Positions 10,431 through 24,087 of a stretch of 64,000 bases of DNA are shown in pieces. The translations under genes were made by a program, and so were the position numbers. Under the pieces are notes generated by a model that was given only the letters and a program-made list of their open reading frames with translations, did not search any database and was not told the origin of the DNA. This DNA comes from Hexactinellida sp. DTS-2022 (lineage: Eukaryota; Porifera; Hexactinellida): NCBI GenBank assembly GCA_028753945.1, contig JAPNXP010000004.1, positions 4,278,001-4,342,000 of the forward strand, given 5' to 3'. The stretch's first letter is position 1. Each line of letters opens with the position of its first letter.

Positions 10431-10565
10431 CTAGAAGACAAATTCATTAGTTTTGTACGAGTTGATTATTTATACGGGTACATAGATTAAAAACTGCATA
10501 TAGTGGTAAAATGGCAACACTAAACAAATAAACTAACCAATAATATATTTAGGGCCGTTCAAACG

Positions 10566-11141
10566 TTATGTAACGCTTTCAAGGGAACCAATTTGTAGGG
10601 GTGTATAATTTTCAAGAAATTTGCAATAAGTATGTCTGAACACAGTGAACAGCCACGTTGATGTATAAATAAAAGCTTGCCTTAGTTTAAGTTGATCTTC
10701 AGATTTCGGGAATACAATATTCCAATAGTTATCGATGAGGTGTTGGAATTGTCTCACTTTCTGTGTCCATTTTATTTGTGTTATTTGAGCAATATTATCC
10801 AAATCTGCCTTACACTCCTGTATGATTGTTCTGAATACAAATGCATCTAATGGTTCAAGATTCTCTGTGCTTTGAATATTCTCACTCATTTTCTTAGTTT
10901 CATTGATTATCGACTCAGAATCTGGTGTCACTACGAAGCCAGCATAGAATGCTTGCTTTATAAATGCAAGTCTATTCTTCAGGTTTTCATAAGCGACATG
11001 GAAATTGGGGATTGTAAGATCTGGTAGATTTTGCAAGCAAGGCACAAATCCAGAGCGATCAAAGAATAATTTTAATTCTTTTCGGTCTCTGAGTGAATTT
11101 CTAATTTTAGAAGCTTCCATTGTGAGCATTATTCTGTAAAT
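10566..11141 (-). CDS. RNF213-like: RNF213-like gene, exon 5
   Basis: The exon starts after CCTCTAG in phase 0. It is open for about 190 codons (IYRIMLTMEASKIRNSL... to ...FRHTYCKFLENYTPLQIG), then reaches a TAA at 10566-10568. Its true 3' splice donor is not clear. The sequence is helical with no catalytic motif. Position and phase place it between the AAA core and the RING. Confidence 0.72.
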   Translation of the reverse strand: MYRIMLTMEASKIRNSLRDRKELKLFFDRSGFVPCLQNLPDLTIPNFHVAYENLKNRLAFIKQAFYAGFVVTPDSESIINETKKMSENIQSTENLEPLDAFVFRTIIQECKADLDNIAQITQIKWTQKVRQFQHLIDNYWNIVFPKSEDQLKLRQAFIYTSTWLFTVFRHTYCKFLENYTPLQIGSLESVT

Positions 11142-11202
11142 CTAGAGGAGAGAAGAAATAAATGTAAATTTAAGCGAAATAATTAGTGATAAATTAACTA
11201 AC

Positions 11203-11381
11203 CGAACGCTCACTCTCTATCAACAGTAATTCGTGTGCAGGCTTCAAGTTAAATGAAATGAAATCTTCCAAATACCATGAAACATTCCAAAAATTATTCT
11301 GTTGAAGAATGATAGGTATGATCATTTTTGCTAAATCTGTATCCGTAAAAATTATTTCGAAGTCTTCAATTGACCATAATT
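11203..11381 (-). CDS. RNF213-like: RNF213-like gene, exon 4
   Basis: The exon is bounded by TTTCTAG and GTTAGT. It starts by completing a Glu codon (G|AA) from exon 3 and ends in phase 0, which matches exon 5. It encodes ELWSIEDFEIIFTDTDLAKM...LLIESERS. Confidence 0.75.
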
Positions 11382-11435
11382 CTAGAAATATAAACATAAC
11401 TTATAATCAGGCTTTAATGTAGCCAAGAAAACGAA

Positions 11436-11940
11436 GTATATTTAGGTATAATATTATAACTAAATTGTTGTGTGTTTGTTTGTTTGCCCGGATTATAATA
11501 ATGTGAGTGATAAGGGGGAAAAAGTAAAACATATTTATATTTGATATAAAGAATGACTTGCAAATCTTATAATAGGTAAACAAGTATGCTGAAAATATAT
11601 AATTTGAATATGAATGATTATTGTTTACAAAATAGATGAACAAATTAATAAACGAGCTATTCGATCTCGCTCAATTATGTCGGATCACTCAATTGTTACA
11701 CAGTTTCTTTCATTAAAATCCTTCTTTTCTTAGTTTGTCATTTTAACTTAACAACAGCAAATAATTACATATTTTCAAGTTCGCAATACTAAATTCGGAA
11801 TCAATTTACCAATTATATCCGTTTGAAGCTAGTCTGTAGGTTCATTTTGATTACCTAATTTTGTCAACAACAACAACAATAGATATTATAATAAGAATAT
11901 GCAAATATCAAATTCCTGTTCAGATACTCGTTAATCGATT
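11436..11940 (+). mobile_element. Helitron-like relic inside an RNF213-like intron
   Basis: The sequence AAATTGTTGTGTG(TTTG)n, GCCCGGATTATAATAA, TAGGTAAACAAGTATGCTGAA and ATTATTGTTTAC follows the same order as the element at 63620-64000. It continues into a degenerate ACGAGCTATTCGATCTCGCT end near 11652. It is AT-rich and encodes nothing. Confidence 0.5.
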
Positions 11941-12009
11941 GGTTCAATAGAAGTACTATCTCCTAATTTCCCATTATTGGTATACATAATTATCCATAAC
12001 TGAAGTTAC

Positions 12010-12468
12010 CTGGATCGGAAATAGTTGTCAACAGATCTGTAATGTGCGGAATTACTAACCAAGAAAATGGAAATGAACTTTTAAAATGAGATTGTATTTC
12101 TGTGTGATTCCGGATCTCTCCAGTCCCATCAGGTAGGGAGGATACAATGGAGTCTGAATGATCGAAAATATTATTCTTATCCAAGAAAATTGCACTCCAT
12201 AACGTTTTAGTTGGAATCTCTTTCCCGTGTAGTAATTGGTTTTGGAACAATCTCAGATTCTCATTCGTGTCGAGGTGTGAAATAACTCCAGCAAGAACAG
12301 GGACCAGGGAGTCGTAAATTTGTTGCAAAAGCGCTTGGTAAAATGTACCAGCAGACTGCAATGCGTGTTCATTGAAAGCAACAGACTTGGCAAAACTATT
12401 TGTATATGTTTCACTCTTTAGTTTTAGGTAAATATTGGAGAGTAACAGGAGGAGAGATGAGCGTAGTT
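12010..12468 (-). CDS. RNF213-like: RNF213-like gene, exon 3
   Basis: The exon is bounded by ATTTTATAG and GTAACT, with phase 1 at both ends matching exons 2 and 4. It encodes ELRSSLLLLLSNIYLK...MQSAGTFYQALLQQIYDSLVPVLAG...IPTKTLWSAIF...FPFSWLVIPHITDLL. It is helical and hydrophobic-patterned. It continues the giant AAA protein without interruption. Confidence 0.8.
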
Positions 12469-12575
12469 CTATAAAATCGGAATTGAAAAGATATCAAAAT
12501 GTCTACATTATTTCGAAATTAGTGAATTGTAGTTAGTTACAATTAATTACTCTAGTAGATTTAAAACAAACTCAC

Positions 12576-12714
12576 CTTTATTTTCTTCTTCCAAAAATGA
12601 ATTAAAGGACATTATTCTTCCACTTAAAATGCTAGTGTCTCTAGCTGTTTCACAGGATTTTAATACAGCAGGCTGTACACAGTTCCGCAGTATATTCAGG
12701 CGAAATGAAGCGTT
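12576..12714 (-). CDS. RNF213-like: RNF213-like gene, exon 2
   Basis: The exon is bounded by TTTCAAG and GTGAGT. It starts in phase 0 after the giant exon and ends in phase 1. It encodes NASFRLNILRNCVQPAVLKSC...GRIMSFNSFLEEENK, and the CVQPAV segment is a recognisable RNF213-type sequence after the AAA modules. Confidence 0.7.
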
Positions 12715-12952
12715 CTTGAAATTAAATTAAAATTTTTAACAAACCAACAAAATAGAGTTATGTAAAATAGGAAATAGAATGTAAATTAACTTAGTGGAGA
12801 ACCCTTAATATCCTCATAAGTTTAATAACTAGTAAAATTTGGACAGAAGTAAGGGGATAATATTAAATTATATCGTTTTTTTAATATCTAATTATGTTTT
12901 CGGGTAAATACAAAAAATAATTGTTATTTTATTTATTAAAAATATAACTTAC

Positions 12953-15900
12953 AGTTTTATCCGAGTTAAATAAATCGACCATTGATAATTCAGAAAATTG
13001 ATTAATTGAAATTTCTTCTTCTTGACTTCTCAGCTCATCTACATGTACAGTATCCCATTCACCCCCATAGTAACTTGAAAATTTGGTACCGTGTAAAATT
13101 CTCGGGAGTTTTATAATAAAAATTAAGCACACATTACTGTATAGTTTGTTATTTGCTTGAAATAGCTCTTCCTTTATTTTATTCATTGCATACAATATAT
13201 GTTCAGTATAAAGATGTCCGTTTTCGCATTGGATAATCAATAGAGAAATTGTAACGCCCGCTTTTGGTTTTGATATAAACTCTGTGATTGTTTTCACAAA
13301 CTGTTCTTCGCTCTGGAACTGAAGTAGGTTTAATTGATAACATTTGTAAATATTTTCTTTATTAATGTTGGAGAGATTTTCTATATTCTGGCATTCTTCT
13401 TCTGTCAGTATTGCTGAGTGTGTTGTTATGAGATTCAATAAATAGTTTTCAATCTTAGTTGTCAATCTGTTTGGAAAGGTGTGTATATAATCCACTAAAT
13501 TTTGATTTTGTAAGCCAATGTATTTATTCTTGATGTTGTTGTATTGATCTTTCAGAGAAGTGTCAAGTAAGCGTAAGATTGAGTCTGGAGTTGCCATTTT
13601 TAGTAATTTGAGTTTGCATTCTTCTAAAATAGTTTGTTGGTAGTTTTCACCGTCATCAAATCCATTTTCTTGGTTAACTACGCTATATACGATCAGAGAT
13701 GGAGTTTCTTGTTGAAACCCAATAAAGCAATCACCCTCCAAATACTCATTCTTACCCAATTCTGTGTTTTCTGTTTTTGAAAAAGAAGCAGCCCAATCAG
13801 CGAGCATTTTTACCAACCTACTTTGTTCCAAAGACAACACAGTTGACATTATCAAGGTGTGTTTCTCAAACCTGTTAATCAGGGGAGAAGGAAACTGCTC
13901 ATACACTTCTTTCCTATCTGCTATGACAATTAATCTAAAACTGGGATCAACAGGACATTTCATACGGCTAGTCCCCAATCCTATATCCACCCATCTTCTG
14001 CCCAGGGCCTTCAGAAAGTACTGATTTAGTGTATCATAGAGGCTTTCATAAAGATAAGACAAGTTAAGAAGAACCAAAGTGCGGCCTGTTTCCATGCAGT
14101 TCTTGATTTCGTGGATGTGTCTAGAAATTACAGTACTATCGTTACTGTCACTAAAGGGACTGCCAAATATAGTCTTAGCATCTTGAGGCAAGAGGCCTGA
14201 CTCTATAATTATATTGAGGGCTATGAGATCCTCTGTGAGTAACAGCAGATATCTTGTACTACCGAATAGGGAGTCTTCAGTGCAGCTTATATTTGTTTTG
14301 ATTAGTTCCATCCAAGTGGATGAAGGTCCAAGGTCATTATCTTCATTAAGATTGAGTTTCTTTTGAAATATTGCAAATGAGTCTATGCCAATGAGACTTC
14401 CGAAGTTGCGAGTCACACTGTGCAGAAGTATTTTCTCATTTAGCTCAGTCATATATTTCAAACAGAGATTGTAGATCATTTTCACAAGACTATAAAAATC
14501 TCGAAGGCCAAAATAATCGCTAGATAATTCTTTATGGGTCTTTTGAATATCGCATATTTCTATATATCCTCTAGCCAACCCAGGAATGTGAGGTTTTATT
14601 CTGTGAAAATTAATCACATTTTCCCTTGAGGTAGATTCACAGATTGCATAGGCGCTCTGCATAAGTTCATCTTCTGTTGGATCTTGTAAACTAACCATAA
14701 TTCCTCGATTCATTTTTGCAGGATCCAGAGCCCAGTTCGAAATGCCTAAGAACGCTACACTATTTCCAGCTACCTGACAGTCTAGTGAGTCACTCGGTTC
14801 TTCTAACAGAGGATGGAGCAACTTGAGGGGGAGGCTTGGAGAGTTTTCAGCAAGCCCAATCTCATCCAGAACCGCGCAAGCTACGAATGTATCAGTCTTT
14901 CCCCTTTGGATATCCTCACATGCAGTAAACACCTTTTTGATTCCTTCTGAAGTAGACAGCTGACTGCATTGGTAGGATACCATATATACTTCTTTGAAAT
15001 TTCTAAGTTTGCTGTCTGAATTGTACGACTGGCCTTCCATCGAATGACATATTATGGATTTTGAAAGAGATTTTGAGCTCCCTGGTTTCCCAACTAGAAA
15101 CAATGGAATTCTCAATTCTATGCATACAAACATCATAAAAATGTTCTCTTTCAGAGCAGCATTTTTAGCGATATGCTCGTCAATAGTCATGTGATCTGTA
15201 ATGACTGTTTGGAATTTCAAAATTTCTCTATTGATGATTGAGGGATCTTCAATTGTATTGAGTGGACTCTTGATGTTATGAGTAATATGAATATCCAATT
15301 CTCGCCTGTGAATTAGCTTAGCTCTGTAGCAAACTCCAATAGCTAATATCAGACTGTAAGTGGGTTTGTCAAGGCAGGAGTCTGCAATTTCAAATATTTC
15401 AAGTTGTTTATAAAACCAGAGCATTACTCGCATGCAGCGTCCAATGTCTCTTAAACTAACGAAACTACACTCATCGTCTCTTTTACGCAAGTATTCCTGG
15501 ATTGAGGCTAATACATGAGTAATTGAATCATGATACTGAGCATAGGATTTAATACGACTGCTGTGAAGATGCTTTCTTACTATCTGTTGACTATATAAGT
15601 ACTCTATGTCCGGACCAAGTTGTCCAAAATCCCAAACCAAAGGAAAGAGACTTGGGGGAATCTCCATTACTCTATACACAAGTTCACGTAGTGGGATTCC
15701 CCCAAACTTTTCTGTCTTTTGAAGATGGTGTTTAAAATGTCCAAGTCCTGCTGAATCAAGTTTCTTTATCATTTCTGAAGAATGCTTTCTATAAGGGTTG
15801 CAGGTAGCCACAAACTGAAGGCGGATATTGCTTGGAATTTCTTCACCATTGTACCTTCTATCACAAAGAATTTCTTTAATTAGTCCAATTGAAGAACTTG

Positions 15901-18900
15901 TATTGGCTTCATCAAAGAATAGAATAGTGTCTATTTCTTTTGAACGTTTTGAGTTCTCCTTTGCTAAATCGATTGCTGACCTCAATTTACTGATAACATC
16001 AGCCATCGTAGTGCCTCCATGCATTTTGAGGATTATCATGTTTGTGGTATCATCTTTTTCAGTTTTTTCGTCACTCTTGATTTGTAACAAACTCATGTAC
16101 TGCACAAGTTTAGTTTTTCCACAACCTGTCTCGCCCATTATTATCACTGGAATGTTGCACTTGAATCGCATATGAATTGCAAGCATTTTCATAACATTAT
16201 CTAGAGTCAGGACATAGTGTTCATCAGGATCACTGAAATGTGGGAAACCAATGACCGATTGTAACTTAGTGATCCAAGCCTCCTTACTATTTAGATATGG
16301 ATTCGTTCTAAACAACCCATTAGATCTTAACAAATTCTCTAAGTCCTCTGAAATAACATTGCGCTCTATAATTATATTAGGATCCTTTATGTCAATAAGA
16401 TTCCCATGTTTTATGTTGAATCCTAAAAATGTCATGCTATGTTGGTCTTGATTAAAGAATATATATGGATGTGTTTGTTGTTCCCATCTTTTGCGTGAAA
16501 GGACAGAGTAGTTCAGTAATATGTCATTTGGGTTAATTGACTTGTCTTTACTGATTGATGGAGTAGCAAAGTCTCTTGACATAATTATCATATAATTAAC
16601 TATGAATGATTTAAATCCTCCCCATCCTCCTTCCTCAGACAAACTTCGATAGAAATCGCTCTTGTCACAGGCCAACATCTGATTGCTAAGAAACGTTATA
16701 AAATGGTTGAGCTCACACCACGATGGATTCTCCACACCACAGTTGCTGAGTAATGTTTGGAGAAATTCTTTATGAGTATATTTAGGCTCAGTTATAGTAA
16801 CATGTTGGAAGTTGTCCAAAGGCTTGTCTTTCACTTTTCTATCTAAATAAGCAAAAGCACGTTGGTATCTTGGCGATTTCATAAACTGTTCATCAATTGT
16901 GCGATCGCATTTATTAAAGCTAGTGTTACGTTGTACAAAGGCCTCTGGTTGGTGACACAATATTATTGGGAATAAACTGACGAACTCATTGATTTCCACA
17001 AGTTCTTTCATTAATAACAGTTCAACCACGTAATAGTTCTTTCTATTACAACACCAAATATTCCCGGAAAAATCACTTATGACTCCTAAGATCAATAATT
17101 TGAAAAGAAACGGTACGAGCTCCTCCCTCACACTCGAAGCAATATCAAAATGATATACTTGTCCATTGTCGGAATTTCTGATTTTGTTCAATCTTTCCAG
17201 TACTTCGCTCTCATTCACATGATCTCCATGGATACTTATAATGTTGTAATGATCAGGATTCCAATGATCTTCCTGGTAACTTTTCAAGTCGGAAACAAGT
17301 CTTTGAATTGCAAGAGACTTGCCAGCACCAACGGTTGTGGATACTACTAGTCGAATATAACTCTGGTCTGGGTCTGCATTGAACGCAGGAGTGAGACTCG
17401 ATTGAGATATGCTAAGTTTACGGTTTACTCTGTAGCTAAACTTGTTGAATAATAGCTGCTGGATATGTTTTATCTCAATTAAATTTGTTGGAGGTTCCCT
17501 ATTGCAATGTTGGAAGGAAAGAGCGATGAAAGATAAATATTCTGATTTGTCTGTATACAATAGGACTAGTTTGGCATATTTATGGCTTCGTGTACTCAGA
17601 TGCCTATTCAATTGTGAAACGCTTTTAGCAGCAACTTGATAAACAAGTTTATCAATATATACGAGACAGTATAGGTGGTTAGTGTTAGGGTCAAATAGGG
17701 CCCGCCTCCAGAACATGTCAACTTCCTCGCTTGTTGTTCCAGAGCTACAGAACAGTATTTCATTATTATATGGCAATGGATGATTGCCTTTAGGTCCCAG
17801 ATACAAGGATAACAGTGTTTGTATTATTCTGTTAGACGGTATACAGACTAAATTCGGTATGCCAATACGAAAATTTAAGGGAAATTCATGTGATACCTTA
17901 AGAGTTTCATAATTACAATCTTTTAAACATTGAAGGAATTTTCCTAAGTTTCTCAGGCTGACGAATGAACCCTTTATTTTTGGCTTGAATACTGGTGGTT
18001 TAGCTATGATTAGCTCCAGGTCATTAGTATCATCATCATCATCATCACCATTATCATCATCATCATCAGTAAATTGAATGATGCACTCTTTGCTGATTTG
18101 TTCCCAATTGATCTCCATTTTATTTTTCTTCAAATAGTAGACACGCTTAATCACAGTTTTAACTGATACAAATGCCCTTTTAGAAATGTCCTCACACAAA
18201 TCTTTCTCTTCTTGTGTGAAATCAGCTGGAAATTCAGTTTTGGGTATGGTAGGAGGAGTAATTTCAATGATATTACAGAGTTCGTATTCCAAATCTACAT
18301 TTGAGAATAAATTTCCTCGAGAACAGAGGTTTATTGAAGTAGGGCAACCTGCCTTCTCCATACAGGATATTATCTCATCCAATCTAGCATCTTGTTTGAT
18401 GATGGAGAGTAAATTTATGTGTTTCATATCTAGTTTACCAGAACTCTGAAACACGTACAACTCTATTTGCAAACTAACAATTTGATTTGGGGTGTAATAA
18501 TTCAAATAATAATATTGAATTCTAGCTTCATCCAGATGTTGAGTCCATACTTTCAGCAACACTCTAGCCTCCTGGATTAGATTGTTTATATGATTCAGAG
18601 AAGAGAAGATACAAGGTAATTCTAATGAATACTGTCTGTAGTGTATATGACCGGCAAAGTGAAGTGTTTTTACCAGAATAGAGAGGGAGATTATACTTTT
18701 TAAAATATTCCTGAAGAGGGAACAGTTCACTATTTCATCATCATTTAGGAAGGTAATCCTACTATCGAGTTCTTTGGTGAAATTCAAATCTTTTTCATTA
18801 AAATTAATTGACACAATTTCATTCATCTCCCTCCCTGTTTCTAACTTTAGAACGATATTTCCGGACATTAAAGCTTTCAGTTCCTCACGAACCCCATGCA

Positions 18901-21900
18901 AAGTTGATGCATGAGTGTCTTTCATTTGTATCCAGAGATTAAATGTGGCTGTTTTAAAATTATTTAGAAAATCAAAAGCATTTATCTTTCCAAATATTTC
19001 CTTGCATGTCGCTAAAAATATTTGTGTATTCACCAATTTTCTGTCTAAATCAAATATGAGTGGAGCCAGATCTAAGCAAATGCCGTAGAGTTGTGCATTT
19101 GTTCCCCTTTGTAGAGGTTGATCGATACAGAATGTATGAACCAAGTCTGTGAACACCTTGAGTTCACTCCTATCTTCGAAAGTCCTGTGTACCCAGTCTA
19201 TGAACTCCCTGTGAACTGAGAATGTTTTTAATATTTGTTTTTCTTGTTCACTAAACTCAATCAACAATTCAGCTAGTTTCAACACCTGATCATTAATTGA
19301 GTTCAACCTTTTGTCTTTGAGTTGAGGATTTGTCTCAACAAGAGAGACAACATCAGAGAAATCGCCCTCAAACCTATATGCTGATTGAATATCCATTATT
19401 ATCGGGGCTATTTCAAATGCATTACGTAATCTAAAATAATCAATGACTTTATCAATAGCTGGTGTTATTTGGCTTTTAGTTATTTCTTTGTTGCGAACTA
19501 ATTTCACTGCTGAAGCGATATTTAAAAGCTCTGTTAAAGCAAGGTTTTCGCTCTCCATATAGTCCATAAAATATTCTTCCACTTTTGACAGATGTAAGCT
19601 GAGAGATAACAAACTCTCGAATAAATCTTCTATTATATTAAACGATGGAAGCCAGAATTGCTCATAGAAGTTGGCTGCACATAATGGCGCAATCGGCTCT
19701 TCACTTATAGTGACCAACTTTTGTAAAATGTGATTGAATATTTCTGATTTACATAAATGCTCACTCGTATACAACATGGTTTGGCATTCTGGCGAATTAA
19801 TTGCTTGGGAAATCTCATGCCCAGGGAGGAGAATGGATTCGTCATTGAAAACACAATGACAGGCCATCCCATCAAAATCAATTGATAAGAAGTGTGAAAA
19901 TTCCAATACGTGTAGCATAGGATTAATGAATTTATGTAAACTCCGAATCTCCTCTTTTCGTTTTTTGAAATGTTTGAGTATCTCACTTTTGATAGTAATA
20001 TGCTTCTCAACATTAAATTTTTTATAAATTTCGTGTTTTTCTTGGTGCTTTGTGGATTGCATTTGAAATAAAATTATTACGGTGGGTTGATTTTCTAAAA
20101 TCAAATTTAGTGTTTTAAATGATACTTTGTTTGTACAGAACTGTTCTACGAGAACAAGAAAAATATTTTCAGCTTCTAAAATAAATTGAAGGGATTCATC
20201 TTTTTCTTGATGATTTTCAGGTAATAATTCAGTACTAAAATAAGTCTTCCAAAGATCCCATGTCAAAATGTGACTGAAAGGGTCACAGTCAAAATTCCTT
20301 CTTTGTTTTAGAAGAATAGTGGAGTATAAAGAAAATATTTGATTTTTATGTGTTTTAGAAACCCCTTCTAACTTTTCTGCAATATAGTTTGAGTCAGAGT
20401 CACTCGAATTCTGAGAAGTTAGAAAATCGATAAGTAAGGTCTGAGTTAGTTGAATTACCCTCACATCAATTTGTTGAAAAGCATCTTGACATAAATAATT
20501 AAGCAACCCAACGAGTATCTGATAGTGATAGCGCTTGAGTAATATAGTTAAATCACTTAAAATTGTGATATCCCATTCATATGCTTTTGGGAAATTACAT
20601 TTCAGCATATAATCCCAAATTTGTATTTGTTCAAATAATTCAGAACTATTGGATGATTGCTTTCCTCTAAAATAAATTGTTTCATGAATATTTAGAAAGA
20701 TTTTAATAATTGATTTCGATTCTCTAATTGTTTTAATTTCGCTTTGCAAACTTTCCAATGAAAGTTCTCCTTTATATCTCCAGTTAAATTCTGTTAATAG
20801 AAGTGCTGTCAAGGAAAGGAAGTATTTACACTCTTGGGGTGTTGACTTAATGCTAAATTTAACCTGCTGTTCCATGTTTTTCCAGATCCAAAAGATAGAA
20901 TTACACATGATTTGTACTTGACGATCCGAAAGATTAGATTCTTCACTTTCCAACTCGTTAATTATGAATGTATATATTTGAGTCCTTGATTCAGAATCGA
21001 AAATATGAATGCATTTATCGATATTGTTACAAGAAATACAGTTGCGTTTGTAAATACGGTAAACCAGCAATGAGAGGAAGGAATCTGTAGGAAACTCAGG
21101 CATCTTCAGTAGATGAGGAAGCGATTCCTTTTGACAGGTAAGTAAGAGAATTGAATATGGATATATTTCGTCAATCCTACTGAATATAATCAAATAATTT
21201 TGTATCTTTGGCAAATCAATTTTCGTGAAACATTTTGGTATTCCATTTGTTTGTGACAATCCCCAATAGCGCTCATTTGGAAAATCATGTCTAGATTGTG
21301 AAAGTTCAAATTCTTCAAACATATCAAAAACATGGTGATATAGTGGAAGGAACCGAATTGTATCAATTAACCTGTTTGTGTCCACAAATAGTACTACTTC
21401 TACTGTTCCAGAAATTGTCTTCAATAACTTTTCAGGTTCTGAGATGCGATTTATTCCCCATAGTCTACCGTCTATAATACTCAAAATTTCTTGATCATTT
21501 ATTCTCTCAAACATACGTTTGCATATTAGGTCACATCTTGAAACGAGTTTGTAGTTTCCTATAATTAAGAATACCAAATGAAACACGTACATATAATCAT
21601 CAACGCTTATTTTACTCTCCAATTGGATTAAAAGCCAATCTTTCACAAGTTCTTCTAACTTCTCTTTTAAAGTTTCTTTTTCTGTAACTAAATGAACCAT
21701 CTTTTTACCATCATAATAATTAGGGTAACATAGATAAATTAACAATTCTTTGAATTCTTTCAAGAAATCATCAATTGTTTGGCATAGTTTTAATCCTTTT
21801 TTAATAGGAGCATCTGGCAACATTGTGTTTAGGGAAATTCGCCAAACATTCGTAGTTGTGCTAAGGGATTTATGAGGTTCTGCTTGATTAATTGGGATAG

Positions 21901-22456
21901 GCATTTGATCATATTTTTCAATTAAATGATTGTTACAAACCATTAGTTCTATAGTCCTTTCTAATCTTTTATTATGATGAAACAAATGCTCTTCAACGCC
22001 ATTTAAAAAGTATTTATAATGAAGCTTCACAGAACCATTGTCTAAAATACTGTATAATTTGTCAGTCTCAATTTCTAGCCTTCCTTCCATTTTTAAATAA
22101 TGATCACCGTCAAATACACGCTTTTCCGTTATGCTAGTTGTAACTGTATCTTGATCATAGCTTCCTATCTTGTGCTTAAATCTGATTGTCAGACTTTTAT
22201 GATGGTAATTATAATTGTTGACGGAAATAACAGTAAAAAAGTGAATAGAGAGAGCAGGAACATGACTTCGTGTGGGCGAAAGATAGCAATCATTTCGGGT
22301 AACATGAACTGTTTCTCTGGTATATTTACCAAGATTATCATAAGTAAGGTCTTTTCTACAGAATTGACAATCATTAAATTTTACATCGCATCCATCTGGA
22401 TAAACTTTGTAGAAATCGCATTTTTTGTCAATACAAAATTGTTTCTTACCACTCAT
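12953..22456 (-). CDS. RNF213-like: RNF213/mysterin-like giant AAA+ protein, exon 1
   Basis: A single exon encodes about 3168 residues, starting at the ATG at 22456 and ending at a GTAAGT donor at 12952. The ORF itself runs on only to a TAA at 12929. RNF213 is a cytosolic dynein-like AAA+ E3 ubiquitin ligase with roles in innate immunity and lipid-droplet biology. Visible features, in order: a Cys-rich N-terminus (C8, C13, C23, C30, C33; possible zinc ribbon), a long helical arm, an acidic Asp run near residues 1464-1478, and Walker A sites TVGAGKS (1708-1714), GETGCGKT (2108-2115) and GKPGSSKS (2456-2463). Walker B sites are FFDEA (2180-2184) and VLDEIG (from about 2529). ATCNP (sensor-like) and FPSPLINRFEKH (near 2855) are also typical of the family. 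At least nine more exons follow downstream. No frameshift or stop is seen in 9.5 kb, so this part is under coding constraint. Family assignment is strong; orthology within an expanded family is not tested. Confidence 0.93.
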
Positions 22457-22508
22457 TCGAATTTACATAGATGTGTTTCGCTAAACTAATTGACAAGTGA
22501 AAAGAATT

Positions 22509-22821
22509 AGGGCTGAAACGAATATTCGAAATGTAACGAACGAACCTTTTTCTAAACGAACGAATATTCGAATATTCGTTCGTTTGGATGACTAAGCATT
22601 ATATCAATTTGAAGACAAAATATACCGGAAAATAGGTGTTAAATAATGTCACAATGGAACAATTATAGTTACAAAGTGTATTATACACAAGTTAACTAAT
22701 AATCAGCTAGTTTAGGTAGGAATTTCTATTTATCGGTTTCAATCTAATATTCGTCCAAACGAATATTCGCTCAATCATTTCGAACGAATATTCGAATATT
22801 CGGTATATTCGTTTCAGCCCT
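22509..22821. mobile_element. hAT-like MITE upstream of the RNF213-like gene
   Basis: Inverted ends AGGGCTGAAACGAATATTCG and CGTTTCAGCCCT enclose GAATATTCG palindromes. The flanks AAAAGAAT and AAAAATAT resemble an 8-bp duplication. It starts 53 bp upstream of the RNF213-like start codon, so it could lie in the 5' UTR or promoter. Confidence 0.7.
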
Positions 22822-22854
22822 AAAAAATATTTTAATTTTTATTCATTGGATATA

Positions 22855-23217
22855 CAGTCAACTCCCGTTATAACGAAGTGCTCGGGACCGTAATTTCATT
22901 TCGTTATAATCGGAGTTCGATATTAAAAGAGTTCATTACATACTGATTTCATTGTAACCGGAGTTCATTACATACGGATTTCGTTAACCGGAGTTCGTTA
23001 TAAGCAGAATTTGTTATAACCGGAGTAAAATCAATAGCTTATGGGTTATCATAATTATAATAAATTACTTCGTTATAAGCTGAATTTTGTTATTTCCAAT
23101 TCGTTGTAAACGAAGTTTTAATAAAGTAATAAGATAGAAGGATTTCCGGACCATTGAACGACTTCGTTATAAGCAGGTAGTTCGTTATATCCGATTTGGT
23201 TCTAAAGAAGTTGCCTG
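22855..23217. mobile_element. pogo/Tigger-like MITE (CAGTCAACTCCCGTTATAACG family)
   Basis: It starts CAGTCAACTCCCGTTATAAC after TA and ends in a degenerate inverted copy before TA. Internal TTCGTTATAA motifs recur in both orientations. A better-preserved copy lies at 49243-49634. Confidence 0.7.
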
Positions 23218-23902
23218 TAGGCTGGAGCTGCTAGCCTGCTACTAATACATTATCATTAATAAGTAAGAATATTTTTATATAGAGTGAGTTGAGATCCGCT
23301 ATTTCGAACCCTCAGGGGAAATCAAAATCTGTTCGAGATAGAAAATTCGAAAAACTTGTGCTCCATCTATTATAAATAAAATGTTAGTTAAAGGAATATG
23401 TAGAAAAGTAAACAAAACTAAATTTAGTATGATCTATTTCATAATGCTGTCAGAGATGTAAAATGCTGTAATAAGCAAGATCGATGTAACAACAGAAAAC
23501 CGGAACAAATATACAAACTGCACATGTTATATTAAACTTTTGTGTCTTTATTTTCTCAAAAGAGTATTTTTTTAATTTTGAACTGAAAGGCCATATTTTT
23601 TAAGGAGAAACAGAAAAGCTTACAAGATAGCGAATGTTCGATACAAAGGGCATTTGAAATATAGTATTTCAATACAATTTCTAATAGTAAAACTAGGGGA
23701 AATTATAATTCGCTCGAGATATTGTATTCATCCAAACAGATTTAATTGGGAGATCCTAACTGTTGTTCGGAAATATAGAGCACTGCCCTTCGGTCTGGAT
23801 CGCTTTCCGATGGATATGTGCTACGTACCTCAAGTTAATGGCGCTATGCGGCCTTACTCCTCACTAAACCATTGATTACATTGTTAGTAAATATATGTTA
23901 TA

Positions 23903-24087
23903 CAGTCGACTCCGCTTAATAGAGCCACCTCGGGACCAGGTTGTTTTGACCCGATTAAGCGAAGAAACCGATTAACCGAAAATAATGTAAGCCAAATTGT
24001 AATTCTGTCCTATAATTCCTGTGAAATTTTGACCCTATTAAGCGGAGAAATCGATTAACCGGTGGCTCTATTCAGCTGAGTTGACTG
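23903..24087. mobile_element. pogo/Tigger-like MITE (185 bp)
   Basis: TA-flanked inverted ends CAGTCGACTCCGCTTAATAG and CAGCTGAGTTGACTG, same family and same length as 9440-9624. Confidence 0.75.

Noticed and set aside
13764-18449. Plus-strand ORFs within the RNF213-like exon
   Set aside because: They are antisense shadows of a constrained 9.5-kb coding frame.
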